A stretch of DNA of 64,000 nt from Alloprevotella sp. (GTDB lineage Bacteria > Bacteroidota > Bacteroidia > Bacteroidales > Muribaculaceae), in the NCBI GenBank assembly GCA_023663135.1, contig JAMPIE010000003.1, positions 87,597-151,596 of the forward strand. The letters are read 5' to 3'. The stretch's first letter is position 1; each line of letters opens with the position of its first letter. Below, piece by piece: positions 1 to 10,591 of the stretch. Made by a program: the position numbers and the translations under genes. The notes beneath the pieces were generated by a model that saw nothing but the letters and a program-made list of their open reading frames with translations, searched no databases and was not told the origin of the DNA.

Positions 1-47
1 GGAAAGGATATTAGTTGGTGATTGGTATGGATATATTAATTCGGCGA

Positions 48-79
48 CAAAGGTAGACATTTTTATGTAAGTGGCCAAA
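48..79 (-). promoter_or_regulatory. Bacteroidetes-type promoter reading off the left edge
   Basis: On the minus strand TTTG (79..76) is followed after 20 nt by TACCTTTG (55..48). This matches the Bacteroidetes -33/-7 consensus at optimal spacing. It would drive a minus-strand gene lying outside the window to the left; that gene is not visible. Confidence 0.65.
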
Positions 80-123
80 TATCGGACTGATTTTGTGGCA
101 AAAATGTTGTCGATGGATATAAT

Positions 124-165
124 ATCAGGCCGCAACCCCGGCTTGAGGAGGGGATTGCGGCCTGA
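124..165 (-). terminator. Hairpin terminator downstream of ppdK
   Basis: A long inverted repeat (arms starting TCAGGCCGCAA at 125 and ending TTGCGGCCTGA at 165, one bulged base) lies 27 nt beyond the ppdK stop. The tract following it on the minus strand is A/T-rich but not a clean U-run, so the termination mechanism is less certain than the hairpin itself. Confidence 0.6.
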
Positions 166-191
166 CGAAGTTATAATAAGTCTAATGTGTC

Positions 192-2906
<2,715 letters not shown>

Positions 2907-2990
2907 TTGTTGAGGGTTGGGATATGTTGTTTTTGTGTTATTGTTCGGATTTATTGGCCGTGAGGGGAGAGCACTTAATGTGCGGCAACG

Positions 2991-3022
2991 CAAATTTACG
3001 TATTTTCTGCCGGGTGGCCAAG
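2991..3022 (-). promoter_or_regulatory. ppdK promoter
   Basis: Minus-strand CTTG (3022..3019), 20 nt spacer, TAAATTTG (2998..2991). It matches the Bacteroidetes consensus and leaves a leader of roughly 75-80 nt before the chosen ppdK start. Confidence 0.65.
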
Positions 3023-3054
3023 TGTTTGGCGTTTTTTTAATAAAATATACGGGA

Positions 3055-5592
3055 TTAAGGGTTGAGCCAGATGCCGTAAATGGACAATGAGAGGGGCCTA
3101 TCGGGCTGTTTGTGGGCCACTATTCTAAGCTCTTCGATCTCGTTGGGGCTCAGGGGTGGCACTGTGGCATAGTCGGGGATCCATTCGCGACTCAAGAAGG
3201 TGGGGAAGGGCTCAGGATTGAGGAGCGTCGGGGCGGGCTTCATTTCGGACAGGCGGGCAGTGGCGGTCAATGTGGATGGGTCGATGGGAGCTGTTGCTGA
3301 ATAGGTGAAGCCATCGGCATTGACTACTGTGATGCCTATTGAGTCTGCGCCGTGGGTGTCGGGGGATAGGGCCATGGTGATGGTGGCGTCGGGGGATATG
3401 GAGCTGCCTATGGGGCGGATGAGCGGGGCCACATATTTGCCTATGACGATGCGCTCGGCGTGGGAGAGAGTAGTGGCTGAGGCGGTGAGGGTGTTGCGAC
3501 CGAGGGGCTCATGTTTTACGAAACGATAGGATATGCCTTCCCATTGGCCCGGGATGGTGGCCATTGATGAACCGTCAAGGTCGGGGGAGGCGGTGACGAG
3601 GGGGATTGGCTGTCCGGGCTTGTGAAGAGAAGTGGTAAATGCCTGAGGCTGGCCGGGGAGGAAGTCCCAGTCGAGGGGAGCTCCTTTGAGTCCTCCCGGA
3701 TATGTTGTGGTCTTGTACCCATCGGGTGTCATGGTGCCGGTGACAATGGTGTAGGTGGCTTCGTCGGCGTCGGGCGATGTCGGAAATTTCACTTGCCATC
3801 GCCCTTTGACCACTTGTGTCATGGGATACATGCTGTTGCTCAGAGCCCAGAATGAGACGTTTCCGGGATAGACGGTGACTGCATCGGCGGGGCCTATTGT
3901 GGTCACATCGATGAGAATTGAATCGCCGGCAATGGCTATGGCAGCAGGTTGGTGGACAATGGTGGCTTTAGGCTCAGTTAACGGTGGCATCACATATTCG
4001 CCCAGGCGCCGTTTACCATGGGCATAAGGTGTATTGGGTAGAAGGTCGGCTATGGATTGATTGTCAGCCGAGAGGAGGTAGACACCCGGCGAGGCATTGA
4101 ATCGGCCATTGTATGCTCGGACTGAATATTTGTTACCTCGGGTCATTGGTGTGGCCAGATAGTCGGAGGCTAAGCCGGGGAGATTGATGGTGATGTCGCA
4201 AGGGAGGGTGTCTATTACGGCCACCTCTTTTGTTAGCGAGGGCTTTGCAAAGGGGTCGGAGATGATGGTGACGCTCGGCATCACCTCAAGACGCCAGACA
4301 TTGCTGTCGACTCGGTCTAGGAAGTATGCTCCGGTGCCATCATATTTCACCACGGGTGATGAGCCTACGCCGGCCACCATGCGGAGCCGTGAGAAATTGA
4401 CGGGAGCTTCGGTCATGGTGTTGCTGTAGATGAGGGAGTCGGGGGTGTTCATGATAGACAGGTTGCGTCGGGCACTGACGATGAAGGGCCCGAATATGGT
4501 GTCGGTGGGATATTTACCATAGTCGGCTCCCACGGGTGTGCGTCTCATCACCTCGGCGGCTATCATCATGGCCAAGGCTTTGCCGGGGGTGTAAGCGAGG
4601 TTGAGGAAGTGGGTTTGATATTCGCTGTTGAAGCGCGCCATGTCTATTGGGTCGTAGGCAAATTGTGTGATCCAGTTGAAGCCCTTGCTGCGGAGAGTTC
4701 TCACTGCTGCGGGGAAAATGTAGGCTGCCAGATTGTCGGCCGGGTCATATTCATATATCACTTTTGCGGGGAGGTCAAATCCTGGCAGAGTGTCAAATGG
4801 GATGTCATAGTTGTCAACATAAGGGAGGAAATTGCCTTGGCGAGTATGGCCCGAGACGAGGCCAAGGGGATACCATTGATAGGTGGCGCCATCGATGGGA
4901 GCACGGAAGTAAGCAGGGGTGACATCGGGGTTGTGGCTCACATTGTATAATATAGGTTTGTCCCACCCAGCTTTCCTTAGGGTCTTGATCATGGAGCGGA
5001 CATACTGCTCTACCTGACGCTGAGAGCCGGTATGGCAAGGCTCGTTATTGATTTCCATTGCCACGATAGAGGGGTCGGCGGCATAAGATTTTCCGGTGTA
5101 GGGGTTGATATGACTCGCCAGCAGGGAGAGGTAGCGGCGCTGGGCCTTCTGAGCTTCTTTGTCTTCATGGATGCCACACTTGGAGTAGCGATAGGTGAAG
5201 GCACCGTAGGGGTCGGTGTTTCGTTCGGGGTATCCGTTGCCAAAGTTGGTCTGGGCGGTGAGGGTGATATCGATGCCGCGGCGCTCGAGGGCAGCGATGA
5301 GATAGTCGAGGAGGTCGAGATGGTCGTTGTCAATAAGGTTGCCAACGGAGTCGGTGAGCTCCACATCCCAAAGATGAAGCCTGAAGGCGTTGAGGCCGAG
5401 GCGCGACATGTGATAGACGTCGCGCTCGATGGCTTCCTTGCGGTCTATGCCGAGGTGGCCCAATGCGCGGTAGGCGTGGGCAAAGGGCACAGTGTAGTTG
5501 GTGCCATACCAGGCTCCGTCGAGCGGCTTGACTGCCAGGGCTGGCATTGTGGCGGCACAGAGTAAAATAATGATAAATAGGATGTTTCTCAT
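3055..5592 (-). CDS. Secreted GH5-like (clan GH-A) glycoside hydrolase
   Basis: An 845-residue exported protein. Residues 1-20 form a signal peptide (hydrophobic FIIILLCAATMPALA). The next 370 or so residues resemble a cellulase-family TIM barrel: LGLNAFRLHLWD near 65-76, the acid/base signature INNEP near 182-186, and a candidate nucleophile Glu in IYEYDP near 279-284. The C-terminal half (about 400-845) looks like several beta-rich domains that I do not recognise. The substrate cannot be told from sequence; beta-mannan or beta-glucan are typical for the clan. It begins 15 nt after the folB stop, so it may be co-transcribed with rnr-folB, although the functions are unrelated. There is no SusC/SusD pair nearby, so it is not in a classical polysaccharide utilisation locus. 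Confidence is good for the fold and export, low for specificity. Confidence 0.75.
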   Translation of the reverse strand: MRNILFIIILLCAATMPALAVKPLDGAWYGTNYTVPFAHAYRALGHLGIDRKEAIERDVYHMSRLGLNAFRLHLWDVELTDSVGNLIDNDHLDLLDYLIAALERRGIDITLTAQTNFGNGYPERNTDPYGAFTYRYSKCGIHEDKEAQKAQRRYLSLLASHINPYTGKSYAADPSIVAMEINNEPCHTGSQRQVEQYVRSMIKTLRKAGWDKPILYNVSHNPDVTPAYFRAPIDGATYQWYPLGLVSGHTRQGNFLPYVDNYDIPFDTLPGFDLPAKVIYEYDPADNLAAYIFPAAVRTLRSKGFNWITQFAYDPIDMARFNSEYQTHFLNLAYTPGKALAMMIAAEVMRRTPVGADYGKYPTDTIFGPFIVSARRNLSIMNTPDSLIYSNTMTEAPVNFSRLRMVAGVGSSPVVKYDGTGAYFLDRVDSNVWRLEVMPSVTIISDPFAKPSLTKEVAVIDTLPCDITINLPGLASDYLATPMTRGNKYSVRAYNGRFNASPGVYLLSADNQSIADLLPNTPYAHGKRRLGEYVMPPLTEPKATIVHQPAAIAIAGDSILIDVTTIGPADAVTVYPGNVSFWALSNSMYPMTQVVKGRWQVKFPTSPDADEATYTIVTGTMTPDGYKTTTYPGGLKGAPLDWDFLPGQPQAFTTSLHKPGQPIPLVTASPDLDGSSMATIPGQWEGISYRFVKHEPLGRNTLTASATTLSHAERIVIGKYVAPLIRPIGSSISPDATITMALSPDTHGADSIGITVVNADGFTYSATAPIDPSTLTATARLSEMKPAPTLLNPEPFPTFLSREWIPDYATVPPLSPNEIEELRIVAHKQPDRPLSLSIYGIWLNP

Positions 5593-5607
5593 GGCTGAAT
5601 CAGTATA

Positions 5608-5982
5608 TTACCATACAATGGTGACGGAGGCTGTTTTAAGGTCGGTGGCGGGGATAGGGGGCTTGAGTTTTGATATTTTCACACGTCCGGAGAGGATGGC
5701 CGGGAAGGCGTCGGTGAGACGGTCTTTGATGCGCAAGCCGACCTCCTCGAGGAGGTCGGCGGGGATGGCCATTTCTTGCCTTGCCACCTCGGCAACATAT
5801 GCATAGCTGATGGTGTCGGAGATGTTGACCGGTCTCTTCGATTTGGGGCTGGGAATGGCGATGTCGACGCTCACCTCAAAGTCGTTGCCTATGGTTCGCT
5901 CTTGAATGCCCACTCCATGATAGGCATAGACGCGCATAGCCTCAAGGCTGATGATTGTGTAGGGGGGTGGGAGATTGTTCAT
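5608..5982 (-). CDS. folB: Dihydroneopterin aldolase
   Basis: Converts 7,8-dihydroneopterin to 6-hydroxymethyl-dihydropterin and glycolaldehyde in folate synthesis. The 124-residue length is typical. Recognisable FolB features are ISLEAMRVYAYHGVGIQER near the N-terminus (the active site includes the YHGV segment and the following Glu), DTISYAYVAEVARQEM in the middle, and VKISKLKPPIP near the C-terminus. Its ATG overlaps the rnr stop codon by 4 nt (ATGA), implying translational coupling with RNase R. Confidence 0.93.
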   Translation of the reverse strand: MNNLPPPYTIISLEAMRVYAYHGVGIQERTIGNDFEVSVDIAIPSPKSKRPVNISDTISYAYVAEVARQEMAIPADLLEEVGLRIKDRLTDAFPAILSGRVKISKLKPPIPATDLKTASVTIVW

Positions 5983-8267
5983 CGGCGGCTGGAGCGAGTG
6001 CGACCCTTAGGATTTTTCTTTTTGGAGCCGCGGGAGTGGAAGGTGTGTTTGGTAGAGCGAGGCTCAACATACGGGTTGCCCTTGTCGTCGAGGAGTGCAA
6101 AGTCGAGCATCTTCTTGGCGAGGTCGCATCGAGCCACTTGAACTTTTACCTTGTCGCCGAGACGGTAGCGGACACCGGTGCGCCGCCCCACGAGGGCATA
6201 GTTGCGTTCGTCAAAGTCGTAATAGTCGCCTGGAAGGTCTCGTACAGGTACGAGGCCTTCACACATATTGTCGTCGAGCTCCACGTAGAGGCCCCATTCA
6301 GTCACGCTTGAGATAACGCCATCGTAGACCTCGCCGAGATGGTCGGCCATATATTCTACTTGTTTATACTTGATGGAGGCTCTCTCGGCGTTGGCGGCGA
6401 GTTGCTCCATATCGGAGGAGTGCTTACACTGATCTTCGAGCTTCTGGAGATTGACCGAGCGGCCGCCATTGAGGTATCGGTCGAGCAGCCGATGAACCAT
6501 CATATCGGGGTAACGACGGATGGGGGATGTGAAGTGGGTGTAGAAGTCAAAGCCAAGGCCGTAGTGACCAATGTTTTGGGTGGTGTAGACAGCCTTAGCC
6601 ATGGAGCGAATAGCTAAGGTGGAGAGAAAGTTTTCCTCACCGCGCCCTTTGACATCTGCCAACATACGGTTAATGCTGCGATTGACTTCCCTTGCAGAGC
6701 CGGTCTCTTTGACCTTAAATCCAAAGGTGCGAGCAATCTTGGAGAGGTCGGCGAGCTTGCCGGGGTCGGGCATGTCGTGTACGCGGTAGACAAAGGCCTT
6801 GGGCTTGTGCTTGCCGTCGCTCTTGCCTATATATGTGGCTACTGTCTTGTTGGCCAGGAGCATAAATTCCTCGATGAGTTTGTTGGCATCTTTGCTCTCT
6901 TTGAAGTAGACAGAGACGGGATGACCGGTCTCATCGATGTCAAATCTCACCTCGGCGCGGTCAAATTCTACAGAGCCGTTGGCATATCGCTCAGCACGGA
7001 GCGATTTGGCCAGTTGATCAAGCTTGAGTATCTCATTTGCAAAGTCGCCTTGGCCTGTCTCGATAATCTCTTGGGCTTCTTCGTAAGTGAAGCGACGGTT
7101 GGAACGTGTGACAGTCCGTGCAATGCGCGATGCAAGCACTTTGGCTCGATCGTCCATTTCGAAGATTACAGAGAAGGTGAGCTTGTCTTCGTCAGGGCGG
7201 AGGGAGCAGATCCCGTTGGAGAGATGCTCGGGAAGCATAGGCACCACTCGGTCAACGAGATAAACAGAAGTGGCTCGCTGCTGAGCTTCCTTGTCAAGGA
7301 TTGTGTCGGGATGGACATAGTGGGTCACGTCGGCGATATGTACTCCCACTTCATAATGGCCGTTTGGGAGGACGCGGAAGGAGAGGGCATCGTCAAAGTC
7401 CTTGGCGTCGCGTGGGTCGATAGTGAAGGTGGTGACATCTCTGAGGTCGTCGCGCCGAGCCACTGCCTCGGGTGTTATCCCGGCGTCGATTTTGCTCGCA
7501 GCCTCTTCTACATTTTTGGGGTAACGATATGGTAGACCAAACTCGGCGAGGATGGCGTGCATCTCGGTGGTGTTGTCGCCTGACAATCCGAGGATGTCAA
7601 TCACCTCGCCGGTGGGGAATTCCTCCTCTTCAGGCCAAGAGGTGATGCGAACCAAGGCTTTGTCGCCAGTCTTGCCTCCGCGGAGCTTTTGGCGTGGGAT
7701 GATGATGTCGGTGGCGAGGAAGCGAGAGTCGGTGACGAGGGATGCGTATTGACGACCCACGCGGAGAGTGCCGATGAAAGCCTGTTCTTTCTCCTCCACA
7801 ATCTCGATTACCTCGGCTTCGGGATCCATACCGCGACGGCGAGCGGCCACGATAACCTTCACCTTGTCGCCGTTAAGGGCGTGCATAGAGTTACGCTCGG
7901 CCACGAAGAGAGTCTCGCCATCGGGCTCGGTGACAACAGAGTTTTTGCCGTTGGAGCGGCGGATAAAGGTGCCGAGGGCTATATTGGTCCTTTCGGGTGC
8001 TTTATATGTACCTGGTGCAGTCTCAATTATCTCGCCGTCAAAGGCCATAGTGGAGAGAATGGCCTCCACGGCACGACGAGCAGCCGGGGTAGTGGCGTCA
8101 ATGGCAAATGACACTTGCTTATGGTTGAAGGAGTTGCGTCCCTGGCGGGTGACATATTCAATGATGCGCTGCCTGAGATCGGCCGAGGTGATTTTAGAGC
8201 CGGCCGGGGATACGATGCCGTCAGAGACCTTATGCTGGCGAGACGCTTTGTTTTTTGCTGGAGCCAT
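5979..8267 (-). CDS. rnr: Ribonuclease R
   Basis: A processive 3'-5' exoribonuclease that degrades structured RNA. The 762-residue protein starts with a basic region (MAPAKNKASRQHK), followed by a winged-helix and cold-shock OB domains (about 20-220). The RNB catalytic domain has TIDPRDAKDFDDALSF with the metal-binding aspartates (about 275-291). A C-terminal S1 domain follows (GEVYDGVISSVTEWGLYVEL, near 635-655). The lysine/arginine-rich tail is typical of RNase R rather than RNase II. It lies directly downstream of the gyrB terminator, yet no consensus promoter is visible in the 90-nt gap; expression may rely on readthrough or an atypical promoter. Confidence 0.96.
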   Translation of the reverse strand: MAPAKNKASRQHKVSDGIVSPAGSKITSADLRQRIIEYVTRQGRNSFNHKQVSFAIDATTPAARRAVEAILSTMAFDGEIIETAPGTYKAPERTNIALGTFIRRSNGKNSVVTEPDGETLFVAERNSMHALNGDKVKVIVAARRRGMDPEAEVIEIVEEKEQAFIGTLRVGRQYASLVTDSRFLATDIIIPRQKLRGGKTGDKALVRITSWPEEEEFPTGEVIDILGLSGDNTTEMHAILAEFGLPYRYPKNVEEAASKIDAGITPEAVARRDDLRDVTTFTIDPRDAKDFDDALSFRVLPNGHYEVGVHIADVTHYVHPDTILDKEAQQRATSVYLVDRVVPMLPEHLSNGICSLRPDEDKLTFSVIFEMDDRAKVLASRIARTVTRSNRRFTYEEAQEIIETGQGDFANEILKLDQLAKSLRAERYANGSVEFDRAEVRFDIDETGHPVSVYFKESKDANKLIEEFMLLANKTVATYIGKSDGKHKPKAFVYRVHDMPDPGKLADLSKIARTFGFKVKETGSAREVNRSINRMLADVKGRGEENFLSTLAIRSMAKAVYTTQNIGHYGLGFDFYTHFTSPIRRYPDMMVHRLLDRYLNGGRSVNLQKLEDQCKHSSDMEQLAANAERASIKYKQVEYMADHLGEVYDGVISSVTEWGLYVELDDNMCEGLVPVRDLPGDYYDFDERNYALVGRRTGVRYRLGDKVKVQVARCDLAKKMLDFALLDDKGNPYVEPRSTKHTFHSRGSKKKNPKGRTRSSRR

Positions 8268-8291
8268 TGATTGAAAGGGAGGTTATGAGGT

Positions 8292-8341
8292 AAAAAAGCT
8301 ATTATGGCTGTTGCAGGAATAACATCTGCAGCAGCCATAAT
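8292..8341 (-). terminator. Rho-independent terminator of gyrB
   Basis: 16-nt arms (8301-8316 and 8326-8341, starting ATTATGGCTG, one G-T pair) with a 9-nt loop are followed on the minus strand by a run of six T (8297..8292). It lies 16 nt past the gyrB stop. Confidence 0.85.
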
Positions 8342-8357
8342 GTTGAGCCATAGGGGA

Positions 8358-10301
8358 TCAAGCGTCGATGTTGGCGTAGTTGGCGTTGGCTTCGATGAAG
8401 TCGCGGCGCGGTGCCACGTCTTCGCCCATGAGCATCGAGAAAATGCGGTCGGCCTCGGCGGCATCAGAGATGTTGACTTGCTTGAGGAGGCGCTTCTCGG
8501 GGTCCATGGTGGTGTCGCGGAGCTCTTCGGCGCTCATCTCGCCCAGACCTTTGTAGCGTTGCACTTTGGTCTTGTCGCCGTAGATTGAGATAAACTTTTG
8601 TACTTGTGCGTCGGTCCAGCAATATTCTTCGACTTTTCCGCGAGTGCATTTGAAGAGGGGCGGGGTGGCCAAATAGAGGTAGCCGTTTTCGATGACCGGG
8701 CGCATGCGACGGAAGAAGAATGTCATAAGGAGGGTGGCAATGTGGGCTCCGTCGACATCGGCATCGGTCATGATGATGATCTTGTGATAGGCAATTTTGG
8801 AAACGTTTACCTCCTTGGGGTCATCTTCAGTGCCGATGGTGACGCGCATAGCGCGATAGAGCGATGTTATTTCCTGGTTGTCAAATATTTTATGGTCCAT
8901 GGCCTTCTCCACGTTGAGTATCTTGCCGCGGAGGGGGAGGATGGCCTGGAACGTACGGTTGCGGCCCTGCTTGGCTGTACCTCCGGCCGAGTCACCCTCG
9001 ACGAGGAAGAGCTCGCAGTCTTCGGCTGTGCGTGACGAGCAGTCGGCCAGTTTGCCGGGGAGGCCACCGCCGCTCAATGGGCTCTTGCGTTGAATCTTGA
9101 CGCGGGCGTTATATGCGGCGTGGCGTGCTTGTGCGGCAAGGACTATTTTCTCTACGATGGTCTTGGCCTGGCGGGGATGCTCCTCAAGATAGTTGCGGAG
9201 AGCCTCGCTCACAGCGGCACTCACCGCGCCGGCCACTTCGTTGTTGCCGAGCTTGGTCTTGGTCTGGCCTTCAAACTGGGGCTCCATCACCTTTACGGAT
9301 ACCACGGCTGTGAGGCCTTCGCGGAAGTCGTCAGAGGCAATGTCGATCTTCACCTTTTCAAGGAGCTTGTTGTCTTCGGCATATTTTTTGAGGGTGGTGG
9401 TCAGGCCGCGGCGGAAGCCGGTGAGATGTGTGCCGCCCTCAATGGTGTTGATGTTGTTGACAAAGGAGTAGACATTCTCGTTGAAGGTGGTATTGTAAGT
9501 CAAAGCCACTTCTACGGGGATGCCTTGGCGCTCAGTGTTGAGGTGGATTACGTCGTTGATGAGGCTCTCTTTGTTGGAGTCGATATATGCAACAAATTCC
9601 TGAAGGCCTTTGGCTGAATAGAAGGTCTCGCTCTTGGGGTTGCCGTCGGCATCGATGTTGCGGCGGTCTGTAAGGGTCAGAGTAATGCCGGCATTGAGGA
9701 AGGCGAGGTCGCGCAAGCGGTTGGCCAGCGTCGAGTAGTCATATTCAGTGACGGAGAAAATAGTGGCGTCGGGCTTGAAGGTGACGGTGGTGCCGGTATG
9801 TGTGGCATCTCCTACTATCATTAGCTCTGTTGTTGGCTTACCGCAAGAGTATTCTTGGGCATATACCTTGCCATCACGACGCACTTCGGCGCGGAGATAA
9901 GTCGAGAGGGCGTTGACGCAGCTTACGCCTACGCCGTGGAGGCCGCCCGACACCTTATAAGAATCCTTGTTGAATTTACCGCCGGCGTGGAGGACGGTGA
10001 GGACCACCTCGAGGGCGCTCTTCTTCTCTTTCTCGTGCATTCCCACGGGTATGCCGCGGCCATTGTCTACGACAGTGATGCTATTGTCTTCGTTGATTAT
10101 GACATCGATGTGGGAGGCAAAGCCGGCGAGGGCTTCGTCGATGGAGTTGTCGACAACTTCATAGACGAGATGATGCAACCCCTTGACGCCGGTGTCGCCA
10201 ATATACATAGATGGACGCTTGCGGACAGCCTCAAGGCCTTCAAGTACTTGGATTGACTCCGCGCCGTAGTCTTCGGCTTTATCTTTGTCTTCTATTGCCA
10301 T
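8358..10301 (-). CDS. gyrB: DNA gyrase subunit B
   Basis: The ATPase subunit of gyrase, forming A2B2 with GyrA and introducing negative supercoils. The 647-residue protein shows the GHKL ATPase motifs (VVDNSIDEALAG, DNGRGIPVGMH, GGLHGVGVSCVNALS), the transducer domain, and the Toprim motifs ELFLVEGDSAGG and IMTDADVDGAHI. The family C-terminal segment YKGLGEMSAEELRDTTMDP follows. The exclusively gyrase-like first line (VLEGLEAVRKRPSMYIGD) and the absence of ParE hallmarks support GyrB. It has its own promoter, which is overlapped by a palindromic repeat, and its own terminator. Confidence 0.97.
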   Translation of the reverse strand: MAIEDKDKAEDYGAESIQVLEGLEAVRKRPSMYIGDTGVKGLHHLVYEVVDNSIDEALAGFASHIDVIINEDNSITVVDNGRGIPVGMHEKEKKSALEVVLTVLHAGGKFNKDSYKVSGGLHGVGVSCVNALSTYLRAEVRRDGKVYAQEYSCGKPTTELMIVGDATHTGTTVTFKPDATIFSVTEYDYSTLANRLRDLAFLNAGITLTLTDRRNIDADGNPKSETFYSAKGLQEFVAYIDSNKESLINDVIHLNTERQGIPVEVALTYNTTFNENVYSFVNNINTIEGGTHLTGFRRGLTTTLKKYAEDNKLLEKVKIDIASDDFREGLTAVVSVKVMEPQFEGQTKTKLGNNEVAGAVSAAVSEALRNYLEEHPRQAKTIVEKIVLAAQARHAAYNARVKIQRKSPLSGGGLPGKLADCSSRTAEDCELFLVEGDSAGGTAKQGRNRTFQAILPLRGKILNVEKAMDHKIFDNQEITSLYRAMRVTIGTEDDPKEVNVSKIAYHKIIIMTDADVDGAHIATLLMTFFFRRMRPVIENGYLYLATPPLFKCTRGKVEEYCWTDAQVQKFISIYGDKTKVQRYKGLGEMSAEELRDTTMDPEKRLLKQVNISDAAEADRIFSMLMGEDVAPRRDFIEANANYANIDA

Positions 10302-10382
10302 AGGGATAATGTGTTCGTTTATCAGTTGAGCGGGAGAGGGTAGATAGGGGCGAGGATGGAATGTAGCCCTGATTTTTGACTA

Positions 10383-10414
10383 CAAAGGTAAGGATTTTTT
10401 CTTGTTTCACCAAC
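10383..10414 (-). promoter_or_regulatory. gyrB promoter
   Basis: Minus-strand GTTG (10414..10411), 20 nt, TACCTTTG (10390..10383). The -33 element lies inside the outer arm of the palindromic repeat described at 10405-10591. Confidence 0.65.
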
Positions 10415-10591
10415 TCTTTTTTTTACGCTCAGTAATCGTAAAAAAATAAGTTGGTAAAGAATTTCGCAGGATTTTTTGTGCAGATTTTTTAGCGAAAGTG
10501 CAGGAGTGTAGCGAGCTACATGACTAAACTGAGTTGAAAAAGATGCAAAAAAAGACAAGAAAGTCTACCAAGTTATTTTTTGAAGATTACT
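10405..10591. repeat. MITE-like palindromic element between gyrB and thiF-like gene
   Basis: Two parts are visible. First, 10405-10459 is a palindrome with 23-nt arms (TTTACG ends facing a CTCAGTAAT-type centre). Second, the inner arm, which starts AGTAATCGTAAAAAAATA at 10431, is matched by an inverted copy at 10567-10591 (ACCAAGTTATTTTTTGAAG then ATTACT), about 22 of 25 positions. The 10431-10591 unit is therefore about 160 bp with terminal inverted repeats and no coding capacity. The interior contains GTGTAGCGAGCTACA, itself a short palindrome, and GCAAAAAAAGACAAGAAAG. The right end overlaps the first base of the thiF-like stop codon. The same end sequences recur at the right edge of the window, which supports a dispersed family. 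I cannot identify target-site duplications. Confidence 0.6.

Noticed and set aside
3055..5592. Polysaccharide utilisation locus around the GH5-like gene or around the pullulanase
   Set aside because: No SusC/SusD-like pair, hybrid two-component regulator or ECF sigma pair is present near either gene.
10322..10558. 78-codon minus-strand frame upstream of gyrB
   Set aside because: It lies across the gyrB promoter and the repeat element and reads through homopolymer runs; no family is recognised.
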